In this document: positions 52,313 to 59,514 of the stretch, one piece after another
Layout: each line of letters starts with the position of its first letter
How positions within the stretch are numbered: position 1 is the stretch's first letter
Assembly: GCA_041650315.1 (NCBI GenBank)
Contig: JBAZLJ010000002.1
Coordinates: forward strand, 124,001 to 188,000
DNA length: 64,000 nucleotides
Direction of reading: 5' to 3'
Origin: JAGVYF01 sp041650315
GTDB lineage: Archaea; Nanobdellota; Nanobdellia; Woesearchaeales; JAGVYF01
The notes under the pieces: generated by a model
Seen by the model: only the letters and a program-made list of their open reading frames with translations
Told to the model about the DNA's origin: nothing
Database searches by the model: none
Program-made: the position numbers and the translations under genes

Positions 52313-52879
52313 CTAGAACGTTACTTCTGGAACAACATCTGAACCGGCTGCTGCTTCAAACATTTCACGTGCTTCGAAATTGAATATGCCCGCGATCAAG
52401 TTTGATGGGAAAGTTCTTACTTTAACGCTGTATTCTCTGACTGCTGCGTTGTATAAGTCCCTTTCGACTTTTATCCTGTTCTCAGTGCCTTCCAATTGAT
52501 CCTGAAGCTTGAGATATCCTTCTGTGGATTTTATCTGCGGATAATTCTCATAGACTACATTTATCGCAGTGTTTATCTTCTGACCCATCAAATCCAATTC
52601 TGCTGGAGATTTTGAATTTGAGATGCCTGTTCTCAATGCTGCAATATCTGTCTGCATCTTCTTCTCGAAATCTGATGCGCCTTTGACTGTGGCTACCAAA
52701 TTTGGAAGCAGATCCGCTCTTCTTTGATATGCTGATTGAACATTGCCCCACATTTGGTTAACTGTTTCATCTTTGCCGACTAATGAGTTGTATGTTGTTA
52801 CGCCCCATAAGCCAGTCAATAGAACTAGAACGCCTAGTACTACTAAAACGATTTTAGTTGTGCTTAATTGTTTTACCAT
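52313..52879 (-). CDS. LemA family protein
   Basis: 188 residues from the ATG at 52879, with GGTGA ahead; a GTG three codons upstream overlaps further. One N-terminal helix (about 10-30), then the LemA helical bundle: TYNSLVGKDETVNQMWGNVQSAYQRRADLLPNLVATVKG and YNAAVREYSVKVRTFPSNLIAGIFNFEAREMFEA. It forms an operon with a zinc-ribbon protein and a TPM-domain protein, a recurrent LemA/TPM pairing thought to act in membrane stress or protein quality control. Confidence 0.93.
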   Translation of the reverse strand: MVKQLSTTKIVLVVLGVLVLLTGLWGVTTYNSLVGKDETVNQMWGNVQSAYQRRADLLPNLVATVKGASDFEKKMQTDIAALRTGISNSKSPAELDLMGQKINTAINVVYENYPQIKSTEGYLKLQDQLEGTENRIKVERDLYNAAVREYSVKVRTFPSNLIAGIFNFEAREMFEAAAGSDVVPEVTF

Positions 52880-53081
52880 GTTTTTCACCTTTTGATTTGT
52901 TGATTATAATCGAGATCTTCTCTATCTCACCATTGTCCAGCCACATTCCTTTGCATCTCGGACATATATCTAATATGATGTCTCCTTTTTTTAACTTTTC
53001 CATATATGCGCCATCTCTTGGGCACTTGAACAGATGCTCGCCATGAACTTTAATTTTTTTCTTAAATATATCAAATATCAT
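52854..53081 (-). CDS. zf-TFIIB-type zinc-ribbon protein
   Basis: 75 residues. CPRDGAYMEKLKKGDIILDICPRCKGMWLDNGEIEKI is the characteristic C-P-x-C...CPxCxGxWLDxGE ribbon of the zf-TFIIB family. It sits between the TPM gene (2 bases upstream) and LemA, overlapping the LemA start by about 26 bases. Confidence 0.85.
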   Translation of the reverse strand: MIFDIFKKKIKVHGEHLFKCPRDGAYMEKLKKGDIILDICPRCKGMWLDNGEIEKISIIINKSKGEKHGKTIKHN

Positions 53082-53083
53082 TT

Positions 53084-53884
53084 TTACCAGCCTCCGTGAC
53101 TCCCGCCACCACCAAATCCACCACCGCCGAATCCACCAAATCCGCCAGAACCGCCACGCCCGCTATGACTCATCAATCGCACTGCGAGGAATGCTGCGTT
53201 AAAATATTTATCTGGATTCTTTTTGATTCCATTCATCGCACGGATTATTGCAAAAATTATAGCAATTAATATGATTATGAGCGGAATCAAATATAATGGA
53301 TTTGAAGTGACTAGATATAAAATAAACATGATTATGCTTATGATGATTGCGACAATAATTGGGAGATCTGCATTTGTAGAATCATTTTGCACATAATAAT
53401 TAGAGGCAGTATCATTCGTCAATATGCTTTGCACTGCGAGCACTGATTCATATATGCCTTTTCCATATTCCACATTCTTGAAATTAGGAGTAAGATAAGT
53501 CCTACCTAATGTCCCTATTTTTGAATCTGGCAAATCCGGCTCTAATCCTCTTCCGACTTCAAAACGATATTGTCTTTCGTCTAACGCTACTAGCAAAAGC
53601 AAACCATTATTCTTGTCCTTAGCGCCAAGCACGCCTTGAGCTAATTCAAGCGCATATCCTTCAATATCTCTGCCTTCTAGGCTCTTGATAGTGACTACCG
53701 CGAATTCTGCTAATTTTTGGTCTTGCAAACTTTTTAGAATGGGGGTTATCTTTGCAGAATAATCAGGCGTAATAATCCCCGCATAATCATTGATGTAGCC
53801 GTTTATCTGAACTGTTTCAGCATTTACTGACATCAATAAACATAATGCGATTAATAACCAGACTAATGAACGACTATGATTCAT
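53084..53884 (-). CDS. TPM-domain membrane protein (YgcG-like)
   Basis: 266 residues from the ATG at 53884; the longer frame lacks a signal. Signal helix about 6-20. TPM domain (about 22-170; INDYAGIITPDYSAKITPILKSLQ...NNGLLLLVALDERQYRFEVGRGLE). Two or more helices near 180-225 and a Gly/Phe-rich C-terminal tail (GGSGGFGGFGGGG). Matches YgcG-type TPM proteins. First gene of the operon with the zinc ribbon and LemA. Confidence 0.9.
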   Translation of the reverse strand: MNHSRSLVWLLIALCLLMSVNAETVQINGYINDYAGIITPDYSAKITPILKSLQDQKLAEFAVVTIKSLEGRDIEGYALELAQGVLGAKDKNNGLLLLVALDERQYRFEVGRGLEPDLPDSKIGTLGRTYLTPNFKNVEYGKGIYESVLAVQSILTNDTASNYYVQNDSTNADLPIIVAIIISIIMFILYLVTSNPLYLIPLIIILIAIIFAIIRAMNGIKKNPDKYFNAAFLAVRLMSHSGRGGSGGFGGFGGGGFGGGGSHGGW

Positions 53885-54019
53885 ATAGATAAAATAAGAT
53901 TTATTCTTTAAAAACATATCTGTGGTTTTCAGAAATCCTAATTTGTGAATTTTGCGCTCAAAACTTTTAAGCAATGCTTAATGGGAGGCCACTGGACACT
54001 GGACATTTACGGGTGAGGC

Positions 54020-54098
54020 TTATAAATCAATTCGGATAGTATAGAAGATGGAACTAAAACAGCCCGGCGAGTTTGCCTCCCCTTTCTCGCCGCTGTTT
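54020..54098 (+). promoter_or_regulatory. Promoter and hairpin leader of the DUF4186 mini-operon
   Basis: TATA-like cttataaatc (54020-54029) is followed by a strong stem AAACAGC-(cc)-GGCGAG / CTCGCC-GCTGTTT (54057-54098) with a 14-base pyrimidine-rich loop, then a GAGGTG ribosome-binding site before the ATG at 54136. The stem lies in the transcribed leader and could control translation. Confidence 0.6.
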
Positions 54099-54135
54099 AT
54101 TTCCTTCAAATTCATACAAATAGAGGTGAACCAAA

Positions 54136-54264
54136 ATGACAGATCCAAACGATACGAGCGTAGACACAATACACAGACTTTTCATCGACCAGATGAACTA
54201 TATCACCACCGGCAATCATATAGAATATGCCTTGAATCTAAGGCGCGCGAAGGGTGTGATGTAA
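54136..54264 (+). CDS. Small unknown protein 1 of the DUF4186 operon
   Basis: 42 residues (MTDPNDTSVDTIHRLFIDQM...LNLRRAKGVM), predicted helical, no cysteine. GAGGTG lies 9 bases before the ATG. Separated from the next ORF by one base. No family recognised; support comes from the ribosome-binding site and operon spacing. Confidence 0.55.
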   Translation: MTDPNDTSVDTIHRLFIDQMNYITTGNHIEYALNLRRAKGVM

Positions 54265-54265
54265 G

Positions 54266-54418
54266 ATGGTCAAAAAACAGAAAGTAATATTCAAGATAGT
54301 TGACTATGATGAAGTCACAGATGACATCGAAACCTATGATGGCCTTGAACAAGCTGCTGATGATGATATCATATCTGGCGCTGAAGAAGGATTCATGCTA
54401 GGATATATGGAGGCGTAG
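54266..54418 (+). CDS. Small acidic protein 2 of the DUF4186 operon
   Basis: 50 residues, acidic (MVKKQKVIFKIVDYDEVTDD...AEEGFMLGYMEA). The closing EEGFMLGY pattern recurs at the ends of small archaeal proteins. It lies one base after the previous ORF and 3 bases before DUF4186. Function unknown. Confidence 0.55.
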   Translation: MVKKQKVIFKIVDYDEVTDDIETYDGLEQAADDDIISGAEEGFMLGYMEA

Positions 54419-54421
54419 AAC

Positions 54422-54757
54422 GTGTACACCGCAATAGTAGCAGGCAGACAGAACGCCTATAAGTACAGCAAATTCAGGCGTTCTTTTCATTTAGATTTCA
54501 ATGATAAGCAATATATCAAAGAGCATGGCTTCCTCAAACTAGAGGAAGATGCTTATCGAATTCTTTCTAACAGACTTGAAGTCACACCATTAAATGATGG
54601 ACAACAAACACCTTACTATGGCAATCCTATATTCAAAGCGCAGCATGCGACTGCCTGTTGTTGCCGAAAGTGCGTCCAGAAGTGGCATAGCATCCCCAGA
54701 TACAAACAACTCAATCAAGAAGATCTTAGGCAACTTGTAGGTAGAGTAATGCTGTGA
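54422..54757 (+). CDS. DUF4186 family protein
   Basis: 111 residues from a GTG start. Family pattern: SKFRRSFHLDFNDKQYIKEHG, then LNDGQQTPYYGNPIFKAQHATACCCRKCVQKWHSIPR and the helical end LNQEDLRQLVGRVML. The QHATA-x-CCRxCxxKWH core suggests a metal site. DUF4186 proteins are widespread and uncharacterised. Third gene of a tight mini-operon with a hairpin leader. Confidence 0.85.
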   Translation: MYTAIVAGRQNAYKYSKFRRSFHLDFNDKQYIKEHGFLKLEEDAYRILSNRLEVTPLNDGQQTPYYGNPIFKAQHATACCCRKCVQKWHSIPRYKQLNQEDLRQLVGRVML

Positions 54758-54827
54758 ATCAGAAAAGAGATGATGAGTCCGACTTAAATAAATATTAACA
54801 TTTATATATTATATTCATTTATATTAA

Positions 54828-54907
54828 GATAGAAACTTACCGGCATACGGATAATGTTTCTAATACCTAAGTGATGCGGTATACGCTATCACTTAGGTTC
54901 TTTTTTT
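54828..54907 (+). ncRNA. Candidate twin-hairpin small RNA with terminator
   Basis: TATA box tttatatatt (54801-54810) precedes two hairpins. The first (54832-54860) has GAAAC/GTTTC with an inner CCG-gcata-CGG. The second (54866-54897) has CCTAAGTGAT/ATCACTTAGG with an inner GCG-gtata-CGC. A TTCTTTTTTT tract follows, so the second hairpin looks like an intrinsic-type terminator. Both are capped by the same kind of five-base loop (G-C/T-ATA). The 3' hairpin overlaps the end of the minus-strand DUF3800 gene. Confidence 0.55.
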
Positions 54908-55701
54908 AAAAACCGAGGTTGAGGAAAAATCTTAGCCCTTATGCCGCAAATATTAAAACTACCTATTTTTAAAGTGCAGATTGGAGAAATTATCTTCAAA
55001 TAACCTTCATCCCTATACCTTAAGTTTAAATTTTCACATAACCATGTATAATAAGCTCTTTGAAATGCATAACAGATTAAATCAGATATTTCATAAAATG
55101 ATGAATTACATTGTGGTTCTATATTAAGTCTACAAAATATATTTGAATAATTATCCACATAACTGGTTCCCCGTTTAATGATTGCATTATGTATATTTAT
55201 TAAATTAATATTAAGTTTTTTGGATGACTCTGCTAAATTAACTATACCTATTTGATTTTTTATTTCTTTTCTTCCACTCACTATCAATTGAAACTTTTCA
55301 AGGATATAGGTATATGCTAAATAATAAGGGTTTTCGGGAGTTTTATATTGATTAGTTAAATTATAATTATCAATTATAATAGCAATTGCTTCAATAGGCA
55401 ATTTTGAAATAAACTCATAACATTTAAGTAAAATTTGTTTACCCTCCTCATCAGATAACTTTCCTTTGTATTTATTATATTTAGAGATTAAAATATTATT
55501 TAAGTCTACGGCATGAATCGGATAATTACAAAGGGGTTCAGAAAAGAGCGATTTTTTAAATAATTTAAATTCTTGATCTATTTTAAAATAATCCTCTTCT
55601 TTTATAATTAACCCCCCCAAAACAAAAAAATTAGACTGCTCTCTTATTTTAGGATTATTTAAACGTGAAAATCCGGATTCATCTAAATACATAAGATACA
55701 T
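54889..55701 (-). CDS. DUF3800 family protein
   Basis: 270 residues. YLDESG at the N-terminus and LIICYAFQRA-type C-terminal region (SDLICYAFQRAYYTWL) with HAVDLNN match DUF3800, an RNase H-like family common in mobile and defence-associated regions. It is much more AT-rich than its neighbours and lies just beyond the 3' end of tRNA-Trp, both suggesting horizontal acquisition. Stop codon lies inside the twin-hairpin RNA candidate. Confidence 0.85.
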   Translation of the reverse strand: MYLMYLDESGFSRLNNPKIREQSNFFVLGGLIIKEEDYFKIDQEFKLFKKSLFSEPLCNYPIHAVDLNNILISKYNKYKGKLSDEEGKQILLKCYEFISKLPIEAIAIIIDNYNLTNQYKTPENPYYLAYTYILEKFQLIVSGRKEIKNQIGIVNLAESSKKLNINLINIHNAIIKRGTSYVDNYSNIFCRLNIEPQCNSSFYEISDLICYAFQRAYYTWLCENLNLRYRDEGYLKIISPICTLKIGSFNICGIRAKIFPQPRFLKKEPK

Positions 55702-55751
55702 GATTATTAAAAATAAAAATATCCTTTAAATAGATTTATATTATATAAAAA

Positions 55752-55865
55752 TGGTGGGGACGTGGGGATTCGAACCCCAATTAGAAGGTATCTTCATTGA
55801 AGCGACCTACTAATAATCGCTCCTAGGCTGGAGCCAACTGTTCTACCGGGTTATACTACGTCCCC
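55752..55865 (-). tRNA. tRNA-Trp (CCA), intron-containing, with encoded CCA end
   Basis: Acceptor GGGGACG/CGTCCCC, T arm TGGGG-TTCGAAT-CCCCA, D arm with GG, discriminator A, then CCA (55752-55754) and a T run. Exon loop CTCCAG-A gives anticodon CCA. Best parse: a 38-nt intron at 55790-55827 between positions 37 and 38, with 3-nt bulges AGC and ATA around a 4-base helix CTCC/GAAG (one C-A mismatch). That leaves an anticodon stem GTTGG/CCTTC with two U-U mismatches, so the exact splice sites are uncertain. TATA ctttatatag lies upstream. Confidence 0.75.
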
Positions 55866-55974
55866 GTATAACTCTGAAAAAGATTAAATCAGACACTATA
55901 TAAAGCTTATGATGAAAGAATATATAGAATTCTTCGTATGACTTTTAAGTAAAATTAAAGAAAAAAGTAAAGCC

Positions 55975-56121
55975 TTAAGCTTTACCAAGAATTCTGAATA
56001 CTTTTGTACCGCAGTTTGGGCATTCGCCTTTCATTGCTTTCATGCCGTTCTTCATTACTGTTTCTTTGCCGTTCTTAATCTGAACTGCTTTTTTGCATTT
56101 CATGCATCTTCCTTCTACCAT
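55975..56121 (-). CDS. DUF5679-like small zinc-ribbon protein
   Basis: 48 residues starting MVEGRCMKCKKAVQIKNGKE, then MKNGMKAMKGECPNCGTKVFRI. The C-x2-C pairs and the MKNGxxAMKGxCPxCGTKMFRI pattern match DUF5679. A GGTGACTATCT sequence precedes the ATG. Probably a nucleic-acid-binding ribbon. Lies between tRNA-Trp and the dimethyladenosine transferase gene. Confidence 0.85.
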   Translation of the reverse strand: MVEGRCMKCKKAVQIKNGKETVMKNGMKAMKGECPNCGTKVFRILGKA

Positions 56122-56220
56122 AGATAGTCACCTCGAATTATAAGTTATGTACTAACTACCTTTTACAAAAGAAAGCGCGTTTATAAAACTTTGCTTTAAA
56201 CATATATGAAAATGCTATAT

Positions 56221-56964
56221 TCATACGATATGTTTACTGGATAATATAGAATATAGTATATTGAACTGGTCATTTGATAGCACGTCAACGTTCTTATCAA
56301 GCATAATTTCTATATCTAATTCAGAAATAATCGCTTTTGATTCCTTCTTAGTTATACCTTTAACTCTCTGTAATGCATACATAAGCGCATTCTTTAGTTT
56401 CTTATCATCCTGCAAGAATATCTCTTTCACTAACAATTCGATTGGTTTCAGCTCATCTTTCCTTGGCTTAAGTGTTAATAACACAGAATTAACCTTTGGT
56501 TCTGGCTCAAAATCTTGTTTAGGTACATCTGCTAACTTAGTCACTTCGAAGAAAATCGGCATTATAACCGCCCATCTTGAATTCTTATCAGTTAGCTCAT
56601 AAAAGCTCTTACTAATGAACAATACTGCTATCTTAAAATCAATATGCATCAACCTTTTCAACAAAGGTTCTGATATCGAGAATGGAATGTTCGAGATTAA
56701 CTTATCAAACTTCACATGCTTTATCTCTTCCAAAGCATTGCCATAAATTATCTTCACTTTTGGAAATCCTACCAAATATTGGTTGAAAGAATTATCAATT
56801 TCAATTACAGTTACATTATGGGCATTATCTGCCAACTCTGCAGTAATTATCCCTTTACCAGGACCAATCTCCAAAATCCGGTCTTTTGGAGCTATATCTA
56901 ACGCTGCAACGGCTTTCTTCACTATTGCCGAATCCTTCAAAAAATGCTGGTCAAGTTCTAGCAT
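56221..56964 (-). CDS. rsmA: 16S rRNA dimethyladenosine transferase (KsgA/Dim1)
   Basis: 247 residues. SAM-binding ILEIGPGKGIITAELA, acidic VTVIEID, and catalytic motif IV SNIPFSISEPLL, where the usual NLPYxIS Tyr is Phe. C-terminal helical domain intact. Dimethylates two adjacent adenosines near the 3' end of 16S rRNA. In many archaea it follows DUF655; here it has left that operon. Confidence 0.93.
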   Translation of the reverse strand: MLELDQHFLKDSAIVKKAVAALDIAPKDRILEIGPGKGIITAELADNAHNVTVIEIDNSFNQYLVGFPKVKIIYGNALEEIKHVKFDKLISNIPFSISEPLLKRLMHIDFKIAVLFISKSFYELTDKNSRWAVIMPIFFEVTKLADVPKQDFEPEPKVNSVLLTLKPRKDELKPIELLVKEIFLQDDKKLKNALMYALQRVKGITKKESKAIISELDIEIMLDKNVDVLSNDQFNILYSILSSKHIV

Positions 56965-57027
56965 ATACCCCTTTTCTATATATTACTATATAAATTTTTA
57001 TAAACATAGGACTCACAATATACAAAA

Positions 57028-57291
57028 ATGATACTGAAAGTAATGGGTCTTATGGATCTGATTTGCGCAGTCGCATTAGTTTTAGTGCCATTCGAATTGA
57101 TTGGATGGAAATTAATCATTTTCTTAGCTGGATACTTACTTTTGAAATCATGCGCATTCAGCGAAGATTATGCTAGCGTCATAGATGGAGTCTCAGGCAT
57201 ATACCTGTTATTGGCTTATTTCGGAATAAGCACTATGCTTGCGCCTATATTCAGCTTATATCTGTTGCAGAAAGCTTTGTTTAGTTTGTAA
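57028..57291 (+). CDS. Small membrane protein
   Basis: 87 residues with three or four hydrophobic helices (about 4-22, 27-42, 52-70 and 72-86). No recognised motif. Element D starts two bases after its stop codon. Confidence 0.6.
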   Translation: MILKVMGLMDLICAVALVLVPFELIGWKLIIFLAGYLLLKSCAFSEDYASVIDGVSGIYLLLAYFGISTMLAPIFSLYLLQKALFSL

Positions 57292-57292
57292 A

Positions 57293-57413
57293 ATTTTGTC
57301 ATCGGTTCGCTTACGCTCCTTGGATTATATTGCTGGCCTTTCTCCGGAGGAGGCCACCCTCTTTGCCGCAGATGACATGTATGGCTAAGAAGCTCACATA
57401 AAGATGACAAAAT
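57293..57413 (-). ncRNA. Structured RNA-like element, copy D
   Basis: Closing helix ATTTTGTCATC/GATGACAAAAT (11 bp), whose outer part is wholly different from the TAGCATC-type helix of A-C yet fully paired. Core strings, plus-strand reading: CATCGGTTCG, CTGGCCTTTCTCCGGAGGAGGCC, CCCTCTTTGCCGCAGATG, GCTCAC. Fills the gap between two convergent genes, so it cannot be a leader of either. On the minus strand it would follow the 57422 gene. Confidence 0.65.
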
Positions 57414-57421
57414 CCTTTCTA

Positions 57422-58150
57422 TCAATATCCTTTCTGGAATGCTATGATCCAAGCGATTATCGCGCAAATGCCTGCTATTATCAAAGTATAGAATGTGCCT
57501 ATATTGAATGAAGCTAAAAGCACAGCTATGAAGGTCAATGTAAATAATGAGATGAATGCTAAATAAGAAGTGGTCAATAAATAAAATCCTGTTGTGTATG
57601 GGAACGGCAACATAGAGAACAATGCTATAAGCATAGAAATGATGAATATCTTATCGAATACTAGATTAAGTCCGTACAATGGCGCGAATAAAGAGCCTAA
57701 CATTATCATAATCAGTCCTGCTTCTACTCCTATATATCCGAATTCGTTATAATCTGCTCCTGCAGAAAGCTTGCCTAACCTAAGCTTTTTGATCACTGAA
57801 AAATGAATCGCTCCGGGGATCAACAAAATCACTGAGTTATAGCCCTCTGTCAAGAATGTGAAGTATAATGCGAAAGCCCAGAGGTATTTGCCCATCTTGA
57901 ACTCTGCAACATAACCCTGATGAACAGATATAGCTTTGATTATCGCAAGATAGATTGAATAAAGACTGAACAAGAGCAATGCCGAAATTATCCATGCGTA
58001 TATACCGGAAGCTGCACTGAACTGCTCAATGCCCCAATCTGCAAAAGATAACATGAAGCCGAATAATAGGCTTATTTTGACTAGATCATTAATCTCATCT
58101 TTGCTGAACTTGAAATACTCTTTCAGCTTGCCATGTAGATTATGATACAT
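57422..58150 (-). CDS. Polytopic membrane protein, possibly a degenerate site-2 protease (M50-like)
   Basis: 242 residues, six or so helices. The order of features resembles archaeal M50 proteins: a helix where HExxH would lie (TFLTEGYNSVILLIPGAIHFSVI), G/A-rich IGVEAGLIMIMLGSLFAP, and FSMLPFPYTTGFYLLTTS in place of NLLPxPPLDG. The zinc ligands are absent, so if related it is catalytically dead. Otherwise unassigned. Confidence 0.5.
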   Translation of the reverse strand: MYHNLHGKLKEYFKFSKDEINDLVKISLLFGFMLSFADWGIEQFSAASGIYAWIISALLLFSLYSIYLAIIKAISVHQGYVAEFKMGKYLWAFALYFTFLTEGYNSVILLIPGAIHFSVIKKLRLGKLSAGADYNEFGYIGVEAGLIMIMLGSLFAPLYGLNLVFDKIFIISMLIALFSMLPFPYTTGFYLLTTSYLAFISLFTLTFIAVLLASFNIGTFYTLIIAGICAIIAWIIAFQKGY

Positions 58151-58212
58151 ATATCAAATCATAGATTTTTATGTTTATAAAGGTTATGCAATAAAATAAG
58201 AAAAAAAGCAGT

Positions 58213-58398
58213 TTATTTCCTGCCCATGAAATAATAGACTATTGCAGTTATCACGCTGAATAGCAATGCGCAAACTATCCATACTATTTTGTAAGTTGTG
58301 TTCAGTTTCTTGTTGTTCACTACAACGTCATAAATTACCCAAACTGCACAAACTATTGCAATCAATCCGCCCAATGTACTTAATAGTGCCATTTTCAA
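58213..58398 (-). CDS. PLDc_N-type small membrane protein
   Basis: 61 residues, two helices (about 5-25 and 38-58) with AVWVIYDVVVNNKKLNTTYKIVWIVCALLFSVITAIVYYFMGRK. This matches the phospholipase D N-terminal (PLDc_N) two-helix module found as stand-alone peptides. Function unknown. Confidence 0.75.
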   Translation of the reverse strand: MKMALLSTLGGLIAIVCAVWVIYDVVVNNKKLNTTYKIVWIVCALLFSVITAIVYYFMGRK

Positions 58399-58470
58399 TT
58401 ACCTCCATTGTTTTTTAATTCGATTATCTGAGTTTATACTCCTTCAAAATTATTTAAATTTTCCCTAAAT

Positions 58471-58776
58471 TCATTTCTTGAGAACTTTCTCTTCTTTCAT
58501 GATGAATTTCGCTATCATAAATACAACTGATGCGATTATCACGAAATTAATGAATTCGCCCAAGAACGCACCCCAACCTATTACGACCGGACCTAATGCA
58601 AATGTCGCAGTCTTCCAAGCGCCACCTGGTATGAATGGAGTAACAATCGGCATAATTATATTATCCACTAACGATTTTATCAATGCTGTAGATGCTACAC
58701 CCATCACGAAAGCTATAGCCAAACCTACCACTCTATATTCCTTAAGAAATTCCATGAATTCAGACATCACACTCAT
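58471..58776 (-). CDS. mscL: Large-conductance mechanosensitive channel MscL
   Basis: 101 residues. MSEFMEFLKEYRVVGLAIAFVMGVASTALIKSLVDNIIMPIVTPFIPGG is the MscL N-terminus and first helix. FLGEFINFVIIASVVFMIAKFIMK is the second helix. A short periplasmic loop lies between. It acts as an emergency release valve during osmotic downshock. Confidence 0.9.
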   Translation of the reverse strand: MSVMSEFMEFLKEYRVVGLAIAFVMGVASTALIKSLVDNIIMPIVTPFIPGGAWKTATFALGPVVIGWGAFLGEFINFVIIASVVFMIAKFIMKEEKVLKK

Positions 58777-58863
58777 TTAGATCACCGAACAATGAAAAAT
58801 TGTGCGTATTTAAAAAAGTTTGTTAAAGCATTCTTTGTCAATTGCTTTATCCACATTACTATT

Positions 58864-59511
58864 TCAATTTTCTCTTACATAAAATTCCCGAAAATTCCCA
58901 CGATAGAATAAGTAATCATAATTACCTAATGTTGTTTGATATTGCATTCCGTTATCATCCCTAACTCGCCCATAGAATATGCCTGTTCCAGCCTGATGCA
59001 AATGCCCGCGCAGACAATTGCCAAACCCCCTAGATAAAGGTCTATTCATATATTTGCCATTAAGCACTCTTTTCAAATCTTTCTTATTCAAATGCCCATA
59101 ATCCATCTTAAAGAATAATTCTTCTATACCATCGATGAATATTACCGGAAGTTTTCTAGCGTTTGGTCTGTCCGGATCTTCATCCTTTCCGCAGAATCTA
59201 GCCAATTGGAATACTCCACTCATCTCATCCCTTGCAGCATAATCCTTGAACCAAGATTCTTCTTTCAATGAGTCATATTCTTCACCATATTTCAATCGCA
59301 AGATTGGTTCAAAAAAATCCATCGGCTTAGTTATCGAAGAAGCATCATGCCATGTACAGAGAAATTCATCCTTTGCCTTTATCCTCTGATATATCTCTTT
59401 CAAAACTTCTAATGTCTGATCAGGTTTACCATATAAAAGAGTATGACCTTGACCACCACTAAAATGACTTTCACAGAGATATTCAACATTCCATTCTAAA
59501 CTTTTTTCCAT
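58864..59511 (-). CDS. Unknown protein with ATPase-like remnants
   Basis: 215 residues. GHTLLYGKPDQTLEVLKEI occupies the place of a P-loop but lacks GK[ST]. KLPVIFIDGIEELFFKMD resembles a Walker B strand. GFGNCLRGHLHQAGTGIFYG follows. It may be a catalytically dead AAA/STAND-like NTPase fold. Conserved-looking but unassigned. It lies 3 bases after the 59515 gene, so they are one operon. Confidence 0.6.
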   Translation of the reverse strand: MEKSLEWNVEYLCESHFSGGQGHTLLYGKPDQTLEVLKEIYQRIKAKDEFLCTWHDASSITKPMDFFEPILRLKYGEEYDSLKEESWFKDYAARDEMSGVFQLARFCGKDEDPDRPNARKLPVIFIDGIEELFFKMDYGHLNKKDLKRVLNGKYMNRPLSRGFGNCLRGHLHQAGTGIFYGRVRDDNGMQYQTTLGNYDYLFYRGNFREFYVREN

Positions 59512-59514
59512 GCT

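Noticed and set aside
26222..57413. The four elements as a MITE-like transposon family
   Set aside because: Terminal sequences differ between copies while pairing is kept, no target-site duplications are evident, and the core is conserved. Transposon ends would be conserved in sequence instead.
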